The notes under the pieces were generated by a model that was not told the origin of the DNA, did not search any database, and saw only the letters and a program-made list of their open reading frames with translations. Of a stretch of 36,452 bases of DNA, positions 25,048 through 32,326 are shown piece after piece. How positions within the stretch are numbered: position 1 is the stretch's first letter; the number at the start of each line of letters is the position of its first letter. Location: contig JAUSBQ010000202.1 in the NCBI GenBank assembly GCA_030651965.1, positions 1 to 36,452 on the forward strand, written 5' to 3'. This DNA comes from Pseudolabrys sp. (GTDB taxonomy: Bacteria; Pseudomonadota; Alphaproteobacteria; Rhizobiales; Xanthobacteraceae). Position numbers and translations under genes: made by a program.

Positions 25048-25135
25048 GGCGCCGTCTTGTCGGGGGCTGCGGGGTAGCGCCAAGCACCCCGCACTGTGCT
25101 ATTCGGCTCGCCAGAGAAAGCCCAAGGAGCCCCCG

Positions 25136-26482
25136 ATGCCCTCGACCATTCTCGATTCCGCGGTGTTCCGCGACATCTTCACCACCCCGGCGATGCGGGC
25201 GGTGTGGTCCGATGAAAATCGGGTGCAGAAATATCTCGACTTCGAGAAGGCGCTGGCGGTCGCGCAGGCGCGGCTGAAGATCATTCCGCAGCAAGCCTGC
25301 GACGAGATCGTCCAGCACTGCGACGTCAAAGACTACGACATGGCTAAGTTGAAGACCGAGACCGAGCGCATCGGCTATCCGGTGCTGCCCGTCGTCAACC
25401 AGCTGGTGAAGCTGTGCAAGGACAAGCACGGCGAATGGGCGCACTGGGGCGCGACCACGCAGGACCTCACCGACACCGCCGCAGTGTTGCAGATTCGCGA
25501 GTCGCTCGATCTCCTCGAGAAAGACATCAACGGCATCAGCGACGCGCTCGCGGCGCTCGCCAGGAAATACCGCGACCTGCCGATGGCCGGCCGCAGCAAC
25601 CTGCAACAGGCGGTGCCGATCACCTTCGGCTACAAGATGGCGACCGTCCTCGCCGGCTTCGAGCGCCACAAAGAGCGCCTTGCGCAATTGCGCAGCAGAG
25701 TCGAGGTTGGTGAATTCGGCGGCGCCGCCGGCACGTTGTCGTCGCTCGGCAGAGACGGCTTGAAGTGCCAGGTCGAGCTGATGAAGGAGCTCAAGCTCGG
25801 CCAGCCGGCGATCTCGTGGCACACGATCCGCGATTGCATCGCCGAGGTCGGCTGTTTCCTCGGCCTGGTCACCGGCTCGTGCGGCAAGGTCGCCTTCGAC
25901 GTCAAGCTGCTGATGCAGACCGAAGTCGAGGAAGTCTATGAACCGTTCCACGCCGGGCGCGGTTCGTCGTCGACCATGCCGCAGAAGCGCAATCCGATTT
26001 CATGCGTCTACATCACGGCGCAGACTGCGATGGTGAAGCAGCTTTCCGCCGCGCTGCTCGAGGCGATGATCGAGGATCACGAACGCTCCACCGGGCCGTG
26101 GGAAATCGAATGGATCGCGCTGCCGGAAATCTTCATGCTGTCGGCCGGCGCTCTGGCGCAGACGCGCTTCGTGCTTGAGGGTTTGCAGGTCAATGAAACG
26201 AAGATGCGGGCCAATCTCGATATCACCAACGGCCTGATCATGTCGGAAGCGGTGATGATGGGTCTGGGCGCGGTGATGGGGCGCGACACCGCGCATCACG
26301 TCGTCGGCGACATCGGCCGCGAGGCGCACAAGAAAGGCCAGAAGCTGATCGATGCGCTGGCCGAAAGCCCAGAGATCGCCAAATACGCCAACCGCAAAAG
26401 ACTGGAAGAGCTGATGGACCCGGCGAATTATCTCGGCGTCGCCGGCGAGATGGTGGATCGCGTGCTGGGGATGAGGAAGTGA
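25136..26482 (+). CDS. Fumarase/aspartase-superfamily lyase, 3-carboxymuconate cycloisomerase-like
   Basis: A 448-residue lyase of the superfamily that includes adenylosuccinate lyase, argininosuccinate lyase and 3-carboxy-cis,cis-muconate cycloisomerase. The signature loop GSSSTMPQKRNP is at 276-287, and the first active-site stretch HWGATTQD is at 103-110. AGRSNLQQAVPITFG and EFGGAAGTLSSLG look most like the PcaB branch. Since purB-type housekeeping and pca neighbours are absent, a dedicated catabolic lyase is likelier than either. The frame is open 189 bases upstream, but ATG 25136 has AGGAG six bases before it. It lies downstream of the MarR gene. Confidence 0.87.
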   Translation: MPSTILDSAVFRDIFTTPAMRAVWSDENRVQKYLDFEKALAVAQARLKIIPQQACDEIVQHCDVKDYDMAKLKTETERIGYPVLPVVNQLVKLCKDKHGEWAHWGATTQDLTDTAAVLQIRESLDLLEKDINGISDALAALARKYRDLPMAGRSNLQQAVPITFGYKMATVLAGFERHKERLAQLRSRVEVGEFGGAAGTLSSLGRDGLKCQVELMKELKLGQPAISWHTIRDCIAEVGCFLGLVTGSCGKVAFDVKLLMQTEVEEVYEPFHAGRGSSSTMPQKRNPISCVYITAQTAMVKQLSAALLEAMIEDHERSTGPWEIEWIALPEIFMLSAGALAQTRFVLEGLQVNETKMRANLDITNGLIMSEAVMMGLGAVMGRDTAHHVVGDIGREAHKKGQKLIDALAESPEIAKYANRKRLEELMDPANYLGVAGEMVDRVLGMRK

Positions 26483-26490
26483 CACGAAGT

Positions 26491-26518
26491 GTCATCCCCG
26501 CGCAGGCGGGGATCCAGT
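26491..26518. repeat. Short palindromic repeat supplying a gene end
   Basis: ATCCCCGC (26494-26501) pairs perfectly with GCGGGGAT (26506-26513), with flanking GTC and CCAG. The unit lies ten bases after the lyase stop. It also encodes the final residues and stop codon of the convergent MFS gene. Confidence 0.85.
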
Positions 26519-27796
26519 AACCACGACACCGACATCCTTCGGCATCGTCCTCCAGATCGCAGCGGCGACCAGAAACGTCGCCACGCCGATGCCGAGGAAC
26601 AGCACCGGCAAAGTGACGCCGAATTTCTGCAACAGCGCCACCAGCACGGTCGCAACCGTCATGAAGGCGGCGTTGAGCACGTTGACCGCGGCCACCGTGC
26701 GGGCGCGATAATCGGCGTCCGACCAGGCCTGCACGGCGGCGAAGGCCGGCACGATGAACAGCCCGCCGGCCACCGCCAGCCCGGCCAGATCGATGGCCGC
26801 GCGCAAGCCCAGCGGCGTGGTGAAGACAAGCTCCGGCGGCATCGACGTTGCCATCGGCGGCGCGCCGAGCGTCGTGGCTCCAAGGTCGATCGCGAACACG
26901 CCAATCAGCAGCGCGCCGGCCAGGGTGGTGCGCAGCACGATCCGGCCGCGCGCGATCAACGCCGCCAGACCCGAGCCTATGCCGATGGCGATGGAGAACA
27001 GCGCGAGAAAAGCGGTGACGGTATCCTCGTTGCCGCCGATGATGCTCTTGATCAAAGGCGGCAGCAGCGACATCACGACGATGCCGACCAGCCAGAACCA
27101 GCTCGTCACCATCGCGCCCCACCACAGCCTGCTGTCCGCGCGCAGATGGCGGATCATCGCGACGGTCGAGGCGGCGATGTTGTTGTTGACCTTGAGATGC
27201 GGCGCGCCCTCGCCGCTCGGCGGAATGCGCAAGGCCGACAGCCAGCAGGCCACGGCAAAGCCGATGACCAGAATGCCGAAGACGCGGGTGCCGCCACCTT
27301 GCGCCGCGAGGCCCCCGACGATGGTGCCGGTGAGAATGGCGATGAAAGTCGCGCCTTCGATCAGCGCATTGGCCGCCGGCAGCCGCTCGCGTTCGAGATG
27401 GTCCGGCAGAATGCCGTATTTGAGCGGGCCGAACAAAGCCGCGATCAGACCGAAACCGAACAGCGCAATGAACAGCAGCAGGATCGACTGGCGCGCATAG
27501 CCGGCGACCGCGACGAAGGCGACCAGGATCTCGACGAATTTAAGCCATTGCGCGACGCGCGCCTTGTCGTAGCGGTCGGCGAGCTCGCCGCCCAATCCCG
27601 ACAGAAAGAAATAGGGTGCGATGAAAACCGCGCTGGCCAGAGTGATCAACACCGCCGCCTCACCTTGCGTGACGTCGGCGCCGAACAGAATCAGAAAGAC
27701 CAGCGAGGTCTTGAGAAAATTATCGTTGAATGCCGCGAAGAACTGGCACCAGAACAACGGCGCGAAGCGCCTGGAAAGGAGAAGCGGCCGAGACAT
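26492..27796 (-). CDS. MFS transporter, LplT-like
   Basis: A 434-residue major-facilitator protein with about 12 hydrophobic segments. The N-terminus RFAPLFWCQFFAAFNDNFLKTSLVFLI and the loop GGELADRYDKARVAQWLK are typical of the lysophospholipid-transporter (LplT) branch. In related bacteria this domain is often fused to, or next to, acyltransferase and acyl-ACP synthetase parts; here it stands alone. The last codons, TGSPPARG and stop, are read from the palindromic repeat at 26491-26518, so the C-terminus has been replaced or extended by repeat insertion. ATG start at 27796. Confidence 0.85.
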   Translation of the reverse strand: MSRPLLLSRRFAPLFWCQFFAAFNDNFLKTSLVFLILFGADVTQGEAAVLITLASAVFIAPYFFLSGLGGELADRYDKARVAQWLKFVEILVAFVAVAGYARQSILLLFIALFGFGLIAALFGPLKYGILPDHLERERLPAANALIEGATFIAILTGTIVGGLAAQGGGTRVFGILVIGFAVACWLSALRIPPSGEGAPHLKVNNNIAASTVAMIRHLRADSRLWWGAMVTSWFWLVGIVVMSLLPPLIKSIIGGNEDTVTAFLALFSIAIGIGSGLAALIARGRIVLRTTLAGALLIGVFAIDLGATTLGAPPMATSMPPELVFTTPLGLRAAIDLAGLAVAGGLFIVPAFAAVQAWSDADYRARTVAAVNVLNAAFMTVATVLVALLQKFGVTLPVLFLGIGVATFLVAAAIWRTMPKDVGVVVTGSPPARG

Positions 27797-27836
27797 GCGG
27801 CCGCACTATCGCAGAGTTCTATCGCAAACGCGCGAC

Positions 27837-27867
27837 AAAAAAAGGCGGCCCCGCAAGGCCGCCTTTT
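27837..27867 (-). terminator. Intrinsic terminator of the small-peptide gene
   Basis: Stem GGCGGCC (27844-27850) with GGCCGCC (27857-27863) and a 6-base loop. On the minus strand the stem is followed by seven T (27843-27837). It lies 43 bases past the stop of the 43-codon gene. The other side has four T, so weak plus-strand activity is possible. Confidence 0.9.
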
Positions 27868-27909
27868 GAATTTTACGACAGATCAATCTCTCGGAAGCAA
27901 ATCAATCAT

Positions 27910-28041
27910 TCAGCCGCGGGCGCGGAAGATACGCCGGCGGGCGAAACGCCGCGGCGCCTTGGTGTTGGCCTCGACGAACAGCGACGCCATGCCAAGGCCG
28001 ATAGCGATCACGAGGGCGACGGTGAAAAACGAAATCCACAT
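27910..28041 (-). CDS. 43-residue membrane peptide, predicted EcfG regulon member
   Basis: A short frame of 43 codons: one hydrophobic helix (about residues 2-22, WISFFTVALVIAIGLGMASL) followed by a strongly basic tail (RRFARRRIFRARG). GGAGGAGG sits seven bases before the ATG at 28041, the best ribosome-binding site in the area. A terminator follows at 27837. A GGAAC-N17-CGTT element at 28092-28117 is positioned to transcribe it with a ~43-base leader. I recognise no family. The helix plus positive tail suggests an inner-membrane peptide with the tail in the cytosol, perhaps a stress-induced regulator of a membrane complex; that is inference. Confidence 0.75.
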   Translation of the reverse strand: MWISFFTVALVIAIGLGMASLFVEANTKAPRRFARRRIFRARG

Positions 28042-28091
28042 GGTCTAACCTCCTCCGCAGGCGCGGATCCCGCGCGGGGATATCGGCTGAG

Positions 28092-28117
28092 AACGCGCCG
28101 GACTTAGGAGTGGTTCC
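28092..28117 (-). promoter_or_regulatory. EcfG-type general stress response promoter
   Basis: Reading the minus strand, GGAAC (28117-28113), 17 bases, then CGTT (28095-28092). This is an exact match to the sigma-EcfG consensus GGAAC-N16-17-CGTT used in the alphaproteobacterial general stress response. Transcription would start near 28085, about 43 bases before the 43-codon gene. Confidence 0.7.
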
Positions 28118-28202
28118 TTAGCACATCGGCCGATTCGACCAGCGGTATAGGTTGTGTGAAACGAACCGGGACCATAAATGCGCGGATTTTCCGCGAAAAC
28201 GA

Positions 28203-28919
28203 CTAGAATTTCAGGGATGACTGTAAATCTGCCAACAAAATGCGCAAATCCAGCTCGCGGAACTCGATATGCATTTTGCGCAGCCAGCGCTGCAACTCGA
28301 TGTGGACGTCGAGCGGGATGTGTTTGGCATTGGCCAGTTCCCGGTCGGAAAACGAGAACGGCGGCTTTTCGATATATTTGCGCAAGCCCGGCGCCAGCGC
28401 CGGAAAGCGCAGCATCGCCGCGCCGGCCCCGGCCACCGGATATTTGTCGCGGTACTGGCCGGGGCCGAGCATCTCGTTATGCACCGGCGCCAGGGTCAGG
28501 CGCGGAAAGCGCAGGCGCAAATTTCGATAGGCCTCGGTCGAGGCGCGGTCGTTCGAGATGACGAACAGGATGACCGGCGCGATCGACCGACGCCGCGCCT
28601 CGTCCATGAAGCCGATCTGATGCGCCAGCGTGAAAAAGGAATCGAAGGCCTCGTGGCCGACATCGACGATCTTGGCGGTGTCGTCGGCCGACACCAGCGA
28701 ATCGAACAGCGCCATCTGGCCCTGCACGTCGCCGACACCGGCGGCGATGACCTCGCCGGGCAGAAACTGCGCCAGGGTGTCTTCGCCGGCATTGAGATCG
28801 TAGGCCTCGAAGGCGCGGCCTTCCTGCCGGTGATAATCGACCAGCAGCCGCGCGAGCAATGTCTTGCCCGCACGCGACCGCGGCGACGCGACGATGGTTA
28901 CGGTATTGCGGAACGTCAT
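28203..28919 (-). CDS. P-loop NTPase-like protein (SIMIBI/ParA-related), partner 1
   Basis: A 238-residue protein starting with a beta strand and a P-loop, VTIVASPRSRAGKTLLARLL (GKT at 18-20), followed by YDLNAGEDTLAQFLPGEV and VDVGHEAFDSFFTLAHQIGF, which look like the switch regions of MinD/ParA-type ATPases. The C-terminal third (KYIEKPPFSFSDREL..., basic helices) is unlike ParA. The protein is conserved-looking but of unknown role. It shares layout with the next gene upstream (28990-29748) on the same strand, so the two are probably diverged relatives acting together. Confidence 0.7.
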   Translation of the reverse strand: MTFRNTVTIVASPRSRAGKTLLARLLVDYHRQEGRAFEAYDLNAGEDTLAQFLPGEVIAAGVGDVQGQMALFDSLVSADDTAKIVDVGHEAFDSFFTLAHQIGFMDEARRRSIAPVILFVISNDRASTEAYRNLRLRFPRLTLAPVHNEMLGPGQYRDKYPVAGAGAAMLRFPALAPGLRKYIEKPPFSFSDRELANAKHIPLDVHIELQRWLRKMHIEFRELDLRILLADLQSSLKF

Positions 28920-28989
28920 CGTCTCTCTCGACCCGTCATCCTCAGGCGCGAGCGAAACGAGCCGGCGCGCGGGACGCTAACCGGCGAGC

Positions 28990-29748
28990 TTAACCAGCAA
29001 CTTGGCGGACGTTGTTCTCGGCTTTCGGCGACACCAGATCGATCAGCTTGACCCGGTCGTATTCGCCCCAGACATTGCCGAGCCAGTGGCGCACATAGCC
29101 GCGCAGCACGAATGAATAATTTGCGGCCTCGCCCTTGGCGTTCTTGTTGGCGACGAACTGCACGTAAGGAACGCTGGCCACTTCGACCTGTTCGGTCGCC
29201 ATCTCGTTGAGCTTCGGGATGGTGATCTCTTGCGCGTTCTTAATCTGGTTGAAATAGGAATTGTAGGTCGCCGGATCCCAGTCGAAAAACGACGTGTCGT
29301 TGATGTGGTTCTTGACCAGGAAGTAGCTGGCGTCGCCGACGAAGCGCGCGGTCTCGGCAATTTCCTCGAGCGAGGCGATCGACGGCCCCAGGATATGGAA
29401 AACGGCGAAGGTGATCTGGCCCTTCTTGGCCGATTCGATGAAGCCGATGTCGTTGAGCGCCTGCAAGGTCGGCGACAGCAGGCCGGCGCGGATGTCGATC
29501 ACCGTCACCTTGGCGTCGGCGCTGCCGAGCGTGTCGAAAATCTTCATCTGGTCGGCGACCTGCGTCACGTCGACGATCTCGGTCTTTTCCGGGTGGAAGC
29601 GATGCAGCGTGCCGCGCGGCGCTTCGGTGTCGAAGGCGCGGGTCGGCGTCTGATGCGCGCCGAAATAATCGAGCAGGGTGCGGGCGACGGTGGTCTTTCC
29701 GACTCCGCCTTTATCGGCACCCACGAGAACGACTGCTGGTTTGGCCAT
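28990..29748 (-). CDS. ParA/MinD-like ATPase, partner 2
   Basis: A 252-residue protein with the deviant Walker A KGGVGKTT (residues 13-20), whose first Lys is the hallmark of ParA/MinD ATPases. DTEAPRGTLHRFHP and VTVIDIRAGLLSP match the switch I and Walker B-like regions. The C-terminal half is specific and lacks a MinD membrane helix or ParA DNA-binding region that I can recognise. It is not next to parB, mipZ-type or plasmid genes. It sits 70 bases upstream of the related NTPase gene, likely in one transcript. ATG start at 29748. Confidence 0.78.
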   Translation of the reverse strand: MAKPAVVLVGADKGGVGKTTVARTLLDYFGAHQTPTRAFDTEAPRGTLHRFHPEKTEIVDVTQVADQMKIFDTLGSADAKVTVIDIRAGLLSPTLQALNDIGFIESAKKGQITFAVFHILGPSIASLEEIAETARFVGDASYFLVKNHINDTSFFDWDPATYNSYFNQIKNAQEITIPKLNEMATEQVEVASVPYVQFVANKNAKGEAANYSFVLRGYVRHWLGNVWGEYDRVKLIDLVSPKAENNVRQVAG

Positions 29749-29949
29749 TGCGCTACTCTAAGATGGAAATGCGACAGATTTGGCGTCGCTGCCTATGCGG
29801 ATATCTTACTACTGCTAGTTCTGGAAGGATGACAGGATTATTCGCGCCGATCGCGGTATTCTACATCCCGCGCGGCGATATCCACCTCTAAACATTATGC
29901 CGTCGATTCAATAAGTTGTCTAATATCGCACGGCCCGGGGAGAAAACGC

Positions 29950-30792
29950 ATGGCAACAATCTTCAACCAAAGCACCGTGGCCGGTGAGCCATTCGGCCCG
30001 GCGGCCTTGCGCCAGCGCCTGCTGACCGAGGCCCGCGTACCCGGCACCGGCATTCTGCTCGACCGCCTGAGCCTTGCCGCCGGCGGCGAGGCCTCACTAT
30101 CGGTACCGGCGACGAGCGCGGCCTGGCTCCAGGGCCTCTCCGGGGAGGCGACGCTCAGCCATGGCGAGGGCCAGAACGCGGCGCTTTCGGACGCGCATGT
30201 GGTGTTTCTGCCGCCCGGCTTTAGCGGAACCTTGCGCACGGCCGCCGGGGCGGCATTTCTGTACGGCGAAATTCCGGACGCCGCGCGGCTCGATCCCGGC
30301 TTTACGCAAGATCCACCGCGGTTCCGTCTGGCCGACTGGACGCGCGAACCGGTGCTCGATTCCGAACATGATGCGCGCAAGCGCATCTATCTGGTGACAC
30401 CGAAGCTGTTCGCCACCAAGGCGGTGAAGGGCGAGATGATCATCTACCCGCCGGGTACCGCCGCCGCCAATCATCACCACGAAGGCGCCGAACACTTCAT
30501 GTATGTGCTGCGCGGCAGCGGCACCGTCTATGCAAGCGAAAAGCCTTACCCGGTGCGCGCGGGCGATGTGATCTATTATCCGGACCGCGAGCGGCATTAT
30601 CTCGAGGCGGCCAAGGATGACGAACTGGTGTTCGCGGAATTCTTTTCGCCAGCCGAGTTCAAGACGATCTGGGTGAATGCCGCGGAAGTCTGTACCTGGC
30701 AGGCGACCGGACGTGATATTCGCGGGCGAACGCCGGCGCGCGAGATCAAGGGCCACTCGTCGGCGGATTTTCTGTCGCCGCAGGATGTGTGA
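29950..30792 (+). CDS. Bicupin protein, (S)-ureidoglycine aminohydrolase-like
   Basis: A 280-residue two-cupin protein. The C-terminal cupin has a full metal site: H175, H177, E181 (HHHEGAEHF) and H216 (RERHYLEA). The N-terminal cupin (about 35-105) lacks these ligands and is probably structural, as in ureidoglycine aminohydrolase, which releases ammonia in allantoin breakdown. Similarity in layout is not enough to assign that activity, and no other allantoin gene is in the window. GGGGAGA lies upstream of ATG 29950. It is the last intact chromosomal gene before the tRNA-Thr fragment. Confidence 0.8.
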   Translation: MATIFNQSTVAGEPFGPAALRQRLLTEARVPGTGILLDRLSLAAGGEASLSVPATSAAWLQGLSGEATLSHGEGQNAALSDAHVVFLPPGFSGTLRTAAGAAFLYGEIPDAARLDPGFTQDPPRFRLADWTREPVLDSEHDARKRIYLVTPKLFATKAVKGEMIIYPPGTAAANHHHEGAEHFMYVLRGSGTVYASEKPYPVRAGDVIYYPDRERHYLEAAKDDELVFAEFFSPAEFKTIWVNAAEVCTWQATGRDIRGRTPAREIKGHSSADFLSPQDV

Positions 30793-30805
30793 GGAGACGC
30801 GTCTG

Positions 30806-30893
30806 GCGGCCCGTCTTCGCCAAGGCTTCGACGGGCAACCAACGCGGATCAAAGGGTGGCTTGCCAACCGAAGCGGCACTGGCCGCGTAGGTT
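30806..30893 (-). repeat. tRNA-adjacent structured repeat, copy 2
   Basis: Read on the minus strand it begins at the CCA end of the tRNA-Thr fragment. Arm AACCTACGCGG (30893-30883) pairs with CCGCGTTGGTT (30847-30837) with one mismatch. A second hairpin pairs GCCCGTC (30836-30830) with GACGGGC (30815-30809). Between them GCTTCGGTTGGCAAGCC is shared word for word with copy 1 (11243-11322), while paired positions differ in a compensating way. Confidence 0.75.
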
Positions 30894-30939
30894 GGTGCCG
30901 ACGGAGGGATTTGAACCCCCGACCCCCCGCTTACGAAAC
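30893..30939 (-). pseudogene. 3' half of tRNA-Thr(CGT): left attachment site of the integrated element
   Basis: The minus strand reads TTCGTAA (anticodon loop, CGT), the 3' anticodon strand, the variable loop, T-arm GGGGG-TTCAAAT-CCCTC, CGTCGGC, A and CCA. The 5' half of the cloverleaf (D-arm, 5' acceptor) is missing: the sequence to the right (30940 onward) is unrelated. This is the usual product of tRNA-targeted integration, where the element copy keeps the 3' half and the intact tRNA sits at the far end. Confidence 0.85.
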
Positions 30940-31282
30940 AAAAATTCTAAGTACATCAGCAGTTTAAGCGCGTACCCCTAAGTTCACAAGAGTACGCGTC
31001 CCGGCAAGTTGTCAAGGCCTTTAACGATTCCAAAATCTTGGGCGAAAGTGTACTGGATTGAATTCTCTGTGACTACTGATCACTCAGACAACTGCAACCC
31101 TAAAGTAACCGCAGGGCGAGCCAGCCCTTAAATTTACTGTTGTATCATTCGCAATCTGTCGTGCCGTGACATCGCGTTGGCAAGGTCCGAATTTTGACCG
31201 CGCCGGTCTGCGGTTTGAACTATCTGAAGCAGTGCCCGGGGTGACATACTTCACTACCGTTCGGATGGCGTCGTTACGTTCG
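30940..31282. other. AT-richer non-coding segment inside the element boundary
   Basis: No supported gene. CGCGTAC (30969-30975) and GTACGCG (30992-30998) form a 7-bp inverted repeat 30 bases inside the att site, and TCGTTACGTTCGTTACGTT near 31268 holds a short direct repeat. These could be recombinase or excisionase binding sites, but nothing proves it. Confidence 0.45.
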
Positions 31283-31960
31283 TTACGTTATTTGGTCGGC
31301 AATTATTTCATCTGCAGAATGCTTCCGCCATATCGATACGCGGAGATGCGCATCGCGAATTGAAATGCCTTCATTATTCGTCGCTGCGCTTTTTGGCAGG
31401 TTAATTCTTTTTCCCGTTGCTAACGTTGATGAAAGTGGAACTTTCCTACGCACTAATACCAACGGGCTCCCGTCGCTCCCGTCAACTCTCTTGCCGTGAA
31501 TTTGGCGAATGAATTCAACCTCGTCGAGCGTCCAAGGCAGGTCGCCAAAAATTCCTCGCACGATACGATGCAGAGAAGTCGCAGGACCCGGTTGCGGTCC
31601 ACCTAAGCCATCCAATTGTCGGATCAAAATTCCGGCTTGAATGCATTCAATTCGGCTTCCTGCCGTTATATCAATTCGCCACCTGCGCGGCGCCTTCTTT
31701 TGCCTGATATACCAAGTGCCTCGATTGAGTTGTTCTTTCGCTTCCTCGCCTTTGTCAGTTGACGCATCGAACCAAATGTCACGGCGATTATGCATTTTGA
31801 GGTAGAGTTCTAGGGAGGTGGGGTATAGACACGCTCCCCTAACGGATAAAGCATAATTTTGGATGATGTTTCTTGCTGATCTAAAAAACTGGAATTGGAT
31901 GTCCGCAAGGCTTTTTACAGCCGTAAAACTCGGGATGACATCGTTGTCTAAAGTCCCCAT
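31283..31960 (-). CDS. Unrecognised protein of the element (225 aa)
   Basis: Begins at ATG 31960 with GGAGGAG just upstream. I cannot name a family with confidence. The middle part (ACLYPTSLELYLKMHN, then NRGTWYIRQKK, RWRIDITAG and QAGILIRQLDG...GPATSLHRIV) has the rhythm of the methylpurine-DNA-glycosylase-like (AAG) fold, in which a W/Y-rich strand is followed by GILIR, but this is resemblance only. The C-terminal third is rich in charged residues. Codon use is unlike the chromosome on the left. It is 51 bases downstream of the small gene ending at 32012. Confidence 0.55.
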   Translation of the reverse strand: MGTLDNDVIPSFTAVKSLADIQFQFFRSARNIIQNYALSVRGACLYPTSLELYLKMHNRRDIWFDASTDKGEEAKEQLNRGTWYIRQKKAPRRWRIDITAGSRIECIQAGILIRQLDGLGGPQPGPATSLHRIVRGIFGDLPWTLDEVEFIRQIHGKRVDGSDGSPLVLVRRKVPLSSTLATGKRINLPKSAATNNEGISIRDAHLRVSIWRKHSADEIIADQIT

Positions 31961-32011
31961 GCACTCCTCCAATGCACCACCATGCCCGATGAATTCCGAT
32001 CCCCATAACTT

Positions 32012-32326
32012 CTAGGATTGGTGGGCCTTGCCATACACGCGGTCGTGTAATTCACGAATGGCCTGGATGTCGCCCTTCTTCGCCTTCTTGATAAGGGCGT
32101 CGTTGATGGGCTTAATATTTTTGAGGTAGGCAGCAATGAGAGCGGCCTTACCGGCTTCAGCCTGAATGGTGTGCGCGGCTCCACAGCATGCCGGCCACAT
32201 CTGATGGACAAGATCGCTGAAGGCTGCAAGACTTACGTCTTTAGCAGGCCGCTCTATGAGTCGTATCAGCCTCTTCGACAAGACTATCTCCGCACCTGCG
32301 CCTATGCCGATAGCGGGCGCACGCAC
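32012..32326 (-). CDS. Small protein, possible remnant of a phage/terminase-like gene
   Basis: The C-terminal part INDALIKKAKKGDIQAIRELHDRVYGKAHQS resembles the end of small phage-associated proteins (DUF5681 or terminase small-subunit type), where a K/R-x-GD-x-x-A-I-x-E-L-x-D-R-V-x-GK pattern recurs. The N-terminal part from the GTG at 32326 looks random and overlaps the divergent gene at 32256, so the real protein may start lower, for instance at ATG 32200, or be a fragment. Confidence 0.35.
   Translation of the reverse strand: MRAPAIGIGAGAEIVLSKRLIRLIERPAKDVSLAAFSDLVHQMWPACCGAAHTIQAEAGKAALIAAYLKNIKPINDALIKKAKKGDIQAIRELHDRVYGKAHQS

Noticed and set aside
24947-25135. Upstream extension of the lyase gene
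   Set aside because: It overlaps the MarR gene and lacks similarity; ATG 25136 has a good ribosome site.
30893-30990. Complete tRNA-Thr gene
   Set aside because: Only the part from the anticodon loop to CCA is present; bases beyond 30939 do not pair as a D-arm or acceptor 5' strand.
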